Shown here: positions 22,152 through 32,797 of the stretch, piece by piece
Layout: each line of letters starts with the position of its first letter
Numbering within the stretch: the stretch's first letter is position 1
DNA from: Astragalus membranaceus
Lineage: Eukaryota > Streptophyta > Magnoliopsida > Fabales > Fabaceae
Direction of reading: 5' to 3'
Length of the DNA: 64,000 bases
Assembly: GCA_039519185.1 (NCBI GenBank)
Contig: CM076849.1
Location: 806,001-870,000, forward strand
The notes under the pieces: generated by a model
What the model saw: only the letters and a program-made list of their open reading frames with translations
What the model was told of the DNA's origin: nothing
The model's database searches: none
Translations under genes and position numbers: made by a program

Positions 22152-24640
22152 ATGGAGATGGTAGGAAAGGTGGCTCTTCCTTTACTACTCCCAACTCCAC
22201 CTCCCTACGCCTCTAGCAAACCCTCAATTAACACTCTTGTTACTGACCTCAATTCACACTCTCACTCCTGAAGCCGCTTCTCTATCGACAAGTCATCCTC
22301 CAACCCCAACTCCGGCAAGCCATGGTCCAACCACCACCTTTCTCCTTCAGGTAACGATATTCTCAATACCTTAATTCACTCTTCCTTTGATTCTATTCAC
22401 CTCGACGATATTCTTGGTCCCCTTTTCACCCAACCACATCCACATCCCACTCGTTTGTCTCGTGATATTCTCGCTATAATCAAAGCTCTAGGGTTTAGCA
22501 ATAAATTTGAACATGCCTTGGCTGTCTTTGATTGGGTTTGCAGCCGTACCGACTGTTCTCATCTTTTGACCGGTTCTACAATCGCCGTCATTGTTAACAT
22601 TCTTGGTAAAGCGGGTCGGGTCTCTTCCGCAGCCTCATTGCTCCGCACTCTTCAAAATGACGGCTTTCAGATTGACGTTTACGCCTATACTTGTTTGATA
22701 ACTGCTTATGCTAGTAAGGGAAGGTACAATGAGGCCGTTTCAGTGTTCAATAAGATGCTACGAGATGGTTGCACTCCAAATCTCATTACTTACAATTCCA
22801 TTTTGAATGTTTATGGCAAATGGGCATGCCTTGGTCTCGAGTTATGTCTCTTTTTTGCTCTATGAAAACTAATGGTGTTGCTCCTGATTTGTACACTTAC
22901 AATACCCTTATAACTTGTTGTCGCCGTGGTTCTCTCTATGAGGAAGCTGTCAAGTTGTTTGATCAGATCAAGTTAGCAGGATTCACCCCTGACAAAGTTA
23001 CATATAATGCATTAATGGATGTTTTTGCTAAGTCCAGACGCCCCGAGGACGCCCTGCAGGTTCTCAATGACATGGAAACTAATGGCTTTCCACCTACCAC
23101 TATTACTTACAATTCATTGATATCTGCTCATGTTAGAGGTGGTTTGCTCGAGGAAGCATCCCAACTCAAAATTCAAATGTTGGAGAAAGGGATTAAGCCA
23201 GATGTTTTTACTTACACTACCCTTTTGTCGGGATTTGAGAAGACCGGAAAAGATGAGTTTGCTTTTAAGGTTTATGAAGAAATGAAAGTTGTGGGATGCA
23301 AACCCAATATTTGCACCTTTAATGCCCTTATTAAGATGCATGGTAACCGTGGGAAGTTTGTGGAAATGATGAAAGTTTTTGAGGATATCAAGGAATGCGG
23401 GTGTACCCCTGACATTGTTACTTGGAACACCCTTTTGGCCGTGTTTGGACAGAATGGAATGGACTCCGAAGTAGCGGGAGTATTTAAAGAAGGATTAGAG
23501 AGAAGGGTGATGGTGCATTTAGGGTTCGCGTGAGAGTGAGAATGGAGAGGAGAGGAGTGTTCGATCTGATTCTGATAGTGAGGCGAAGGGTGAAATTCTT
23601 TTTTATTTTATTTTAGTACTTTAGAAGTCAAGCGTGTATACAGGGTTTGTGCCCGAGAGGGATACCTTCAACACTCTAATAAGTGCATACAACAGGTGTG
23701 GTTCCTTTGATCAAGCTATGGCTGTTTATAAGAGCATGTTGGAAGCTGGACTGGCTCCGGATCTCTCTACTTATAATGTTGTTTTGGCCGCGTTGGCTCG
23801 AGGAGGATTTTGGGAACAATCTGAGAAAGTCATTGCTGAAATGAAAGATGGTCGTTGTTAACCTAATGAGCTAACATACTCTTCTCTTCTTCATGCCTAT
23901 GCAAATGGCAAGGAGATTGAGAAGAAGAAAGCTCTTGCTGAGGAGATCTACTCTAGCTCTATTGAGACACATGTTGTTCTGTTGAAGACCCTTGTTCTAG
24001 TAAATAGCAAGAGTGATCTTCTGACCGAAACGGAACGTGCTTTTTTGGAATTAAAGAGGAGAGAAATTTCTCCTGGCATAACTACTCTAAATGCAATGAT
24101 TTCAATATATGGGAAGAGGCAGATGGTGGCTAAGGCCAATGAGATTTTGAACTTCATGCATGAGAATGGATTTACTCCAAGTTTGACCACTTATAATAGC
24201 TTGATGTATATGTACTGCCGTTCTGGAAACTTCCAAAAATCAGAAGAAATCTTAAGGGAAGTTCTGGAGAAAGGTATGAAACCTGATAAAATTTCATATA
24301 ATACTGTTATTTACGCATATTGCAGAAATGGTAGGATGAAGGAGGCTTTAAGGATATTTTCTGAAATGAAAGATTCTGCACTTGTTCCCAATGTTGTGAC
24401 TTACAACACTTTTGTTGCAACTTATGCTGCCGATTCAATGTTTGTTGAGGCTGTTGATGTTATTCGATACATGATCAAGCAGGGGTGTAGGCCAGGCCAG
24501 AATACTTATAACTCCATCGTTGATTGGTATTGTAAGCACAATCGGCAAGATGAGGCAAACAGTTTTGTGAAAAAAAAAATCTTGGTAATATTGACCCACA
24601 TTTTCCCAAGGAGGAAAAAGTAGGTTACTTGAGAGAATGG
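22152..24640 (+). pseudogene. P-class PPR protein pseudogene, orthologue of the At5g02860 type
   Basis: The gene would encode an organelle-targeted pentatricopeptide repeat protein that binds RNA in plastids or mitochondria. The order of repeats and phrases such as TYNTLITCCRRGSLYEEA, GKDEFAFKVYEEMK and WNTLLAVFGQNGMDSEV match Arabidopsis At5g02860 along its length, and there is no intron. Visible lesions are an in-frame TGA at codon 40 (22269) and a 1-bp deletion near 22820. About 135 bp of foreign sequence with stops lies at roughly 23490-23625. A TAA replaces a Lys codon at 23859, and the frame shifts at an A-run near 24570. Between lesions the frame is well kept, so decay is moderate in age. 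The Athila LTR begins about 180 bp after the end. Confidence 0.88.
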
Positions 24641-24818
24641 CAAGGGAAAGGACATAAGTTGTTGGTGGCATGCTGCAAGTTTACTGGAATTTGGAACATT
24701 TCTTGACCTCTAGTTGGGGAGGGGTGTTCCGCTACTGCATTGTATTTGCAGAAAAAGGTAGCAATATGTCTGCTATCGATGCTTGCTGGTGAGGTTATAC
24801 AGAAAGATGGGAAGTTAG

Positions 24819-24971
24819 TGATAAACTCCAATTTAGTGCATTTTTAGAGATACTTTTGGATCATTTTTAGAGCAATTGTTACTAATAATATATATCATTG
24901 ACTTACGTTGCTCTTTATTTTGCAGAAAAGAGAAAAATATGAAAAAAGACTAATATTCTAATTTAGAGGCA

Positions 24972-25029
<58 letters not shown>

Positions 25030-26218
25030 GCTTGAACTAGACAAGGGCGCATGGCCCAATTGGAATTGAAGAGGAAAAGGGCCATATGGCCAATTTGGCT
25101 TAAGAAGAAAGCCCAAGTAATGGGCGTGACAAAAACCTAGGCGTGAATGGCATGAGAGAAGGACCAACTTTTTACGCAAGAAAAGAAAGAAGAGAATTAA
25201 TAAAATAGGGTGCCGCACACACAACAAAGAGGAGAGCTTCACAATTGAATTCAAAGGATAATAAAAGGCCGCATATTCACAATTAGAAGGGAGAAAACAA
25301 CGCAGGCAACAGTAGCCGCACAGAGAGAGATCGAGGACGTACAGTACATACGAGAAGCAGACAGTAGCACCGGCAAGGAGAAAGGAGAGTTTTGGGTACC
25401 CGCTCTTGACACTGTGAGAGAGCTTTGGAGCAAAGAAGGGGACTGAATACTCAAGATCAGAATTTACTCTATTTCCGGGTTATTTTTATTTCTGTAATTT
25501 ATGACTCCTAATTTTATTTCATTGTTCTTGATTAGTATGGATAGCTAAATCCTCTTCTAGGGTCTAGGTGGATCTTGCTTGATTAGAGACCTTTATATGT
25601 TTTAATTCATACTTTGAATTCCTAATTTTTATTTCAATTAATATTATCCTATTGCTTTATCACATAATTAGGATTGACAACCTTTGCATGTTTATAATCA
25701 ATTAGTTGATCAACGACCATAATGCAATTAGTTGGTGGACCTATAGGATAATTGGGGCTATAATTAATGCATGACCAAACTTTAATTTAGTCTTCCAATC
25801 ATTCAACCTTTTTGTTCTTTATGCTTTTCCTGAATTTAAATTCTTGCATGACCAAACAATGGTTAATTTAGGAAAAAGAATATTAATCACGAATGACCAA
25901 ACGGGTTAATAGCTTTAGTAAATGGATTGGTAATTGAATAAAATAAGGGGATTCAGGTAGAATTAGATATACAGGAATCGAAGCTTGCAAGTGAAACCGT
26001 GACCCTAGGCTTCTCTCCGTTGGTTAAACTTTGCATTTTAATTCTTGCTATTTATTTCTTTTTATTTTAGTTTCTATAACAACCAAACATTCGTTCGTCT
26101 AAATAATAATTAATCTTAAGTAGTTTGGTACTTGTTAATTAATCCCTGTGGAGACGATATTTTTTATACTACTTCTGCGAGAGAGTACACTTGCTCTAAG
26201 TGTGTTTTTAACGCAACA
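24819..26218 (+). repeat. 5' LTR of an Athila-like element
   Basis: It begins TGATAAACTCCAATTTAGTG and ends AACGCAACA, 1400 bp, directly before an Athila-type primer-binding site. It contains a (TA)n microsatellite (24974-25026). The start is placed by its similarity in style to Athila LTRs; no 3' LTR exists in the window to confirm it. Confidence 0.6.
24974..25026. repeat. (TA)n microsatellite
   Basis: About 26 uninterrupted TA dinucleotides inside the Athila LTR. Confidence 0.95.
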
Positions 26219-26224
26219 AGTTTT

Positions 26225-26242
26225 TGGCGCCGTTGCCGGGGA
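26225..26242 (+). promoter_or_regulatory. Primer-binding site, tRNA-Asp type
   Basis: TGGCGCCGTTGCCGGGGA is complementary to the 3' end of plant tRNA-Asp, the usual minus-strand primer of Athila-like elements. It lies six bases after the LTR end. Confidence 0.75.
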
Positions 26243-26367
26243 TTAAATTAATAATATTAAACGAAAAAGATTTTTTATTGCTTTAGACATTTATTTCATT
26301 TCTTGTTTTAATTAAATAAAAGGAAAAAAAATTATATTTAGTTTATTTTTATTACTATTACTCGTGC

Positions 26368-28084
26368 ATGCTCACCCGCTCCCAGGAGCCTATTTTAGTT
26401 TTTGATCCAGAAATTGAAAGAACTGCTCGAAGGATAAGAAAAGAGACAAGAGTGATGGCTGCCAATCCGAGAAGAACTCTTCGGGACTACTTTACTCCCA
26501 TAGCGAATATCACTACAAGCATAGTCAATCTACCTGTGCAAGCTACTAACTTTGAGCTCAAACCCAGCTTGATTCAAATGGTTCAGAATTCGACTATGTT
26601 CAGAGGTGCACCAACAGAAGACCCGCACACCCATCTTAGAAACTTCTTGAGGGTGGCTGACTCAGTAATTTGTAATGGTGTCACTCCTGATGCCATTAGA
26701 GTGAGATTGTTTCCATGGTCATTGGCTGACAAGGCATCTGCTTGGCTAGACTCTCAACCTGCTGAGTCCATTACCACGTGGGACCAACTGAAACAAAAAT
26801 TCTTGACCAAATATTTCCCTCCAGGTAAGACTACTAAGATCCGAGGTGCAATAATCAGCTTTGCTCAACTCGAGCAAGAATCTTTACATGAAGCTTGGGA
26901 AAGATTTCAAGACTTACTCCGAAGTTGTCCACATCATGGATTTGAGAAGTGGCAATTGCTTGAATATTTTTGCAACGGATTATCTTCTCAAAATAGGGGA
27001 ATTGTTAATATGGCTTGTGGAGGCTCTCTAATGAATGGAGAACCTGCGACAGTATATGACTTAATTGCAGAGATAGCAGCTGATAATGCCCAATGGGAGA
27101 CAAGTGACAGACACATCAAGAAATCAGCTGGGATGTACAAGGTTGAAGATGACACTAGTGTTGACATAAAGCTGGATGCTCTTTCTAAACAGGTGCAATC
27201 TATGATGAGGTACAAGCTCAATCCACTCCAATAGTTACCTCCACTAGTGACATCACAAATAATCTCTGGGGAGGCCTAACTGAAGAAGTCAACTATCTTG
27301 GTAAGAAGAAAAGTGAGTTAAGGCCTGGTATGCAAGAGGCTTTAGTTAGATACATGGAAAAAGTTGGACACCCGTGCATGGGTGTTTTAGCCAATTACAT
27401 GGACAGGACTGATGAGAGGTTGCAATCCATTGAAGAACTGATAAAAGCACAGGGCCGGCCAACAACCTCAACTGAAGAGGCCAATTATGTTCAGAATTCC
27501 AACCGGACCCAAAATGACCCTTATTCAAACACTTACAATCCGGGTTGGAGAAATCACCCTAATTTCTCTTGGGGAGGACAACAAAAGGAGCAAAGCTCGA
27601 ACTCCTATAAGCCTCTACATGTGCAAAGGCAAGAGGAGAAAAAGTTGGATACCAATGATGTGTTGACAAGGTTTATGCAGCAGACAAATGAAAAATTTGG
27701 AAGCTTGGAGGGAGCCATGAACAACAAATTTGGAAGCCTGGAGGGCCAAATTGGAGCCATGAACAACGAATTTGGAAGCCTGAAGGGTCAAATCTCAAAT
27801 CTCATTAGTGTGTTGTCTCAAAGGCCTCAAGGCTCACTTCCTACCCAAACTGAGCCTAATCCAAGAAATGAGCATTGCAAGGCTGTCACTCTTAGGAGTG
27901 GCAAGGAGCTGGTTCAAGAAAACAATCAAGATGGACGGGCGCCCGAGAAAGAAATACAAGCTCCTATTGAGGGGAGCACTTCTGAGGAAAGAAAAAAGGA
28001 AAGGGAAAAATATGAGCAAGCAAAGGTAAATGTTCCTTATCCTCAAAGACTTAAAAATGAGCAGCATGATAAGCAATTTGCCAA
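26368..28084 (+). pseudogene. Athila-like gag, frameshifted and truncated
   Basis: 26368-27234 encodes an Athila-type Gag core with RTLRDYFTPIA near the start, then FRGAPTEDPHTHLRNFL, WLDSQPAESITTWDQLK and KFLTKYFPPGK. A stop and frame change near 27234 separate it from the Gag C-terminal part at 27330-28084 (NYNPGWRNHPNFSWG-like motif; AVTLRSGKEL; PYPQRLKN). A 45-bp direct repeat (about 27700-27795) encodes two copies of a GAMNN.FGSL.GQI unit. Protease and pol are missing because Copia sequence in the opposite orientation starts at about 28085. Not functional. Confidence 0.82.
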
Positions 28085-28822
28085 ATTTAGTACAATCTTC
28101 ATCCACAATGTGCTTCAAGTCATTTAGTACAATCTTCATCCACAATAGTTCACAGATTCCTTGTGCCAAAGCTCTAAATTCAGCCTCAGCGCTTGATCGA
28201 GCCACTACATTTTCCTTCTTACTCCTCTAAGTAACAAGGTTCCCACATAGGAATGTGCAATAACCTGAAGTAGATCTTCTATCACTTATTGAACCTGCAT
28301 AGTCAGCATCAATATAAGCTTCCATAGTTAAGCTCCCACCTCTTTTGAACAATAGTCCCTTTCCTGGAGAGGCTTTGAGATATTGAAGAATACGATCAAC
28401 AGTATGCAAATGTCTCACCCTCGGGTCATGCATGAATTGGCTCACCACACTGACTGCATAAGCCAAATCAGGTCTAGTGTGTGCCAAGTAAATCAATTTT
28501 CCCACCAATCTCTGATATTGGACCTTGTCAACTTTGGTACTTTCTTCTTCAAAGCTAATTTTGTGATTCTGCTCTATGGGAACACTTGTAGGTTTGCATC
28601 CAAGTTTTCCAGTTTCCTGCAATATGTCAAGCACATACTTTCTTTGAGAGATAAAAATGCCTTCTTTTGAGTAGGCTACCTCGATTCCCAAGAAATACTT
28701 AAGTTGTCCAAGGTCCTTCATTTCAAACACTGCTGATAATTTCTCTTTGAGTAGCTGTCTCTCAGCCAAATCGTCACCTGTAATAATGATATCATCAACA
28801 TAAACAAGAAGTTTAGTCAGTT
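28085..28822 (-). pseudogene. Ty1/Copia RT-RNase H fragment
   Basis: The minus strand carries the end of a Copia reverse transcriptase (LLVYVDDIIITGDDLAER; active-site YVDD). The connection and RNase H follow (IYLAHTRPDLAYAVSVVSQF, YIDADYAGSISDRRSTSGY). A single TAG replaces the Trp of the usual NLVTWRSKK at about 28225. The frame then continues with ARSSAEAEFRALAQGICELL. A 38-bp tandem duplication (28085-28147) sits at the end. The fragment lies between Athila gag and the Tat remnant, and its frame is continuous with the Tat antisense exon. Confidence 0.85.
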
Positions 28823-31039
28823 CAGGGTTGGTGCTCATTTCCGCCCTCGCTTCCAAAGCTTTCTTCAAGCTATCCTCCAGCTCGACAATTCTTTCTTCTG
28901 AGATCGTCACCTCTCTCTTTGCCGCAGCCTCGGACTCCTCTAGAACTTTGAGCTGATTTTCAAGCTGCTTCACGCGAGCCTCGGCAGCCTCGGCACGACT
29001 CAGAGCAGTTTCCTTTAACGCCGTAAGAGTCTCTTCACTCTCCTTCAATGACCGAAACTCGGTCTTAACTCGACCCAGCTCCTTGGTCCTCGCAGACAAT
29101 TCGTCCAAAAGCTTAAAACACCTTGTCTTCTCGGCATTCAGCAACTCTACAATACATGTAAAGAAAGATATCAAAACAAAAGGGAAAGTTATAAATAAAT
29201 CAAAGAAGCTCGCGAAATTTACAAAAAACCCACCTTTGGCTCGCTTCTCGTACTTCGTTTTCTCGATCTTGTGAACCTCAACAAGATTCAGGAAGATCTG
29301 GGCCGACGCTGCGATGGGATCCTCCCGCCACTGTTCAAAATTTTATTCTAAAAACTTCTCGTCCAGGGGGACGGCCTTACATTTATGCTTGGATCTCTTC
29401 GCAGTCTTTGCTTTCTTGGCCTATCCCGGTTCATCATCGGTGCCAGCTCTTCCCCGTTTGACAGAAGTCCCAACATCGACACCCTTTACTACCGGAATTG
29501 GTGAATCAACCAAAACCTCGATGCTCTTTCCCCTTTCAGTCTCGGCACCGACCAGGTCCTTCTGGGTGACGGTCGTAATCGGTTCGACAACAATGGCCAC
29601 CTCGGTAACGGGTCTAGGTCGGGAAGATGTTTGGAACGATACCCTCCTACTCAACATCGGCCGACTGCATCACCAACTTCTTCAAAAACGTGAGCTTCTT
29701 TGGTGCCATCGTGTCTGGAAAAGCAAGAAAAAATACGAGTTATATAACTTGCAAAAAACCAAATACACAAAAATCCACTACAGAAAGACGATCTACCTAA
29801 AACCCTTTGTACCCGCAGCCGCTTCCCGGCCTGGACTAACCGATCCGTAGGGATACCCCGGTATTTATGCTTTGAAAACGGAACCCTCTGGGAAATGAAA
29901 ATCAATATCGCCTTTGCGAGACGATCTTCAGCACTCAATCGATCCTCGCCGACAGAGTAGGAATGTGTAGACCGGTTGAAATGACCATGACTCCAAACGA
30001 TAGGGAACTTGGTGGACACCAAAGTCCAACCATCAGCTCCGAACTTCCCTACACAGTCGATGGCCTTATCATTAACCAGTTCGACCCAATAGAAGAGTTG
30101 CTTCCAACTTCCCCTCAGTGAGTCCGCATAAGCTTTAAAAATCTTTGCGCCTCGCCTCGAGCGAAAACTGACATGCTCACGGCCGGACTTATCCTCCCCA
30201 CTATTCCAATTAAGCTCGAACAAATGGAAGAAAAGTTGGGACGACACCGGCCTCTCCAAATGGATACACATCAACTCAAAGGCTCGAAGGAAAGCCCATG
30301 CATTTGGATGTAGCTGGGAGGGTGCTACATCCAACTCCGCCAGAACGGTCTGTTCAAGAGAAGTAAAGGGAGGCCGGATGTTCATGTCATTGATCGTCAC
30401 GTTATACATAGTAAATTTAAGATCTCCTGCCCAAGAAGCCACGTGCTCTCCATCCTTCATACCTTCGACCCTCGAAATATTTCTCTCAGAACGCCCAGCG
30501 ATTTTTCGACCTACTGACTCTAGGTTATGGCCTAAACGGTACAACGATTCGATCTCCAGAACCTTGGCGGAAACCCAATCATAAGGTCGAACCTCCCGCA
30601 CCGGCACATCGTGAGCTCCAGGACCAGTACTGGAATAACCATCAACTGAAATATCAGAAGCTCGACTCGTACTTGGCTGGCCCATGCCATCAGCATCATC
30701 CTGATCAGAATCATCTTCGAGCGCTGCGCTCGTCCCAAGGTCAGAATCGGAGCTCTCCGATTCAATAGTATTCGAGCTCCCCTGCCTTCCCCCCGGTTGA
30801 ACCTCCTCCTCAGACCCAAAAGAGAGAGCCACCACATCGATCCTACGGTCTTCCTCCATAACTTCTGCAACATCTGGATCGGGCTCATTAGTATCGTCAA
30901 CCGGAGAAAAACTTTCAACATCGACATTTTCCTCCGCCTGCTCGCTGGTAGGAGCGGAGGGCGGATGATCTTGCTCATCTGGAATACCGACCATTGTCTG
31001 ATTCTCTTGATTTTCAGGAACGTCACCACCGGAGGCCAT
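28823..31039 (-). pseudogene. Tat antisense gene, decayed copy
   Basis: It has the same architecture as the antisense gene at 59336-61807. Exon 1 is 31039-29797, starting MASGGDVPENQ and including LHPNAWAFLRAFELMCIHLE. A donor at 29796 and an acceptor just before 29714 lead into DTMAPKKLT. Exon 2 meets a stop about 20 codons later and continues in another frame (29657-29421). Exon 3 (coiled coil, LKESEETLTALKETALSRAE) starts near 29150 and runs without a stop into the Copia RT at about 28822. Exon 1 with its splice sites is intact and the rest is degraded. Confidence 0.75.
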
Positions 31040-31802
31040 GATCTTCACAAACTCGTTTCGGTATTCGTTTATATCCCTACGGGTTTGTTTGGTCCTCGCC
31101 AAATCTAAAACTGCAGAAATGGGGGACGAGATCTCAGGATAAAGAATCGCAAAAAGGGGTTCGCGAACAAGTCGGAACCCAACCTGACAACCCCCACTCT
31201 GAGCGAATAAATAAAAGGAGGGGTTCAAAATGCAAAAACAAATAAATTAAAGACTAACCTCGAAATAAAGCAGATAGGATGATCAGATCTGAAAGCAACC
31301 TTTTTATCGACCTGCTGTTGAGTTTCTATCACCTAGTTCGCTTTGTTCGAAGGAAAGCTCGACAATTCAAGACCGGTAATCAGAGCAGAAGGGGTTATGC
31401 AGCAACAAAACAAAAGGAGGTGACCCCTATTTATAGTGGGCCAAAAAATATGGATTGGGCCTGGAAGTCGAATCAACGCATCCAATCAAAATCCAAAGGT
31501 CAGGCGCTAAAAAACAAAACGTCACCATCATTAGCCGCCATCTTAATACGCGTCGTGTCAGAAACATTTAATGCCTGGCACTGAATCTAAAGCGCTGGCC
31601 CCTTTGCTCAAAAGAAAGCTCGGTGCATCTCAAGATCGACTAAATGAATCAAGTGCGACAAAACCCACGACTAACTTAAGCCGACCCTTTTTTTTGAGTC
31701 CCTAAAAAAGAAAGCTCGGTACATCTTATGATCGACAACGTAAGGTGACATCAGCTTATCAAGCCCAGATCGCCCCTCAGGCGACCAGACTTGGGGGGGC
31801 AC

Positions 31803-32187
31803 TGTTATGGTAATAAATAAAAGATCTTAATGATATTTACACCCCCTGCGAGGCCCAATAAACCAACCAGCCCATATCCAAAAATTCTGGCCCAATCGAT
31901 CAACGGTTCAGATGCCTCTACAAGATCTAACGACTCAGGATCGTTAGAACAAACATCCATCAATCTCTATAAATACCTTATTCAAAACTCATAAAGAGGA
32001 GGTAACTTAAAAAACTAAACATTGATTCACTCAAATACTGACTTGAGCGTCGGAGTATTTTTGCAGGTACAACACCGTCATCTCAAGGTTGAACATCGTC
32101 ATCTCAAGATCGAACACCGCTGATCAATGACGACATCTACCAACTACTTCGGACTACTCATTAAGGTCGGAAGTACGGTACAGAACA
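31803..32187 (+). repeat. 3' LTR of the partial Tat element
   Basis: 385 bp, TGTTATGGT...GTACAGAACA. It contains a TATA-like 'ctataaatacc' near 31970 and is preceded by a G-run. About 50 bp shorter than, and diverged from, the LTRs at 52470 and 62599. Confidence 0.8.
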
Positions 32188-32329
32188 CAACATTTATTGT
32201 GGTCCTTAAATGGTTAGGGAGGGAAGGATTGAGAGGATGGTGTGGAGCGTTGTGGGTGTAAACATTTTTGAAGTCCTGTTCTTTTGTTTTTTTTCCTCTA
32301 GTACAATTAATTATGCATAATAATAATAA

Positions 32330-32736
32330 GGGTTAAATATGTTTTTGGTCCCTATAAAATTTGAGTTTTCGTCTTTAGTCCCTACATTAACGAAATAGGC
32401 ACTTTGGTCCCTACATTTTTTTTCCGTTTTCATTAATAGTCCCTGTCGTTAAATCCATCTGATCAGTCAACAGAAATGTGACGTGGCTGTTAAAAAGATA
32501 GGGACCAAAACACCTATTTCGTTAATGTAGGGACTAAACTTAAAATGACCCAATTTTGTAGGGACCAAAAACATATTTTACCCTAAATAAAAAAAGCCTA
32601 ATCAGATGGATTTAACGACAGGGACTATTAATGAAAACGGAAAAAAAATGTAGGGACCAAAACGCCTATTTCATTAATGTAGGGACTAAACTTAGAAGGA
32701 GCTGATTTTGTAGGGACTAAAAACATATTTAACCCT
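32330..32736. mobile_element. Foldback MITE with two nested right ends
   Basis: The left arm starts GGGTTAAATATGTTTTTGGT and the right arm ends with its complement at 32736. A second, earlier right arm ends 'acatattttaccct' near 32575. The two right arms repeat the same series of 'tagggaccaaaa', 'cctatttc.ttaatgtaggga' and 'ctaaactta' motifs, so the element holds an internal duplication. The motif 'gacgtggctgtta' sits at the apex. No coding capacity. Confidence 0.7.
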
Positions 32737-32797
32737 AATAATAATATTAAAAATCCAAAAGTACATAAAGTTATAGTTACATAATTTTATATATAAA

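Larger units (their letters stand above)
28823..32187 (+). mobile_element. Partial Tat-lineage Ty3/Gypsy element, 3' portion
   Basis: It consists of the region downstream of pol, with an antisense gene, a polypurine tract (about 31790-31799) and a 3' LTR (31803-32187). It is related to the intact Tat element at 52470-63033: both LTRs begin TGTTATGGTAAT, end GGTACAGAACA and share 'gcgtcggagtat', but they are clearly diverged in between. The 5' LTR, gag and pol are absent, replaced by the Copia and Athila fragments. Confidence 0.82.
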
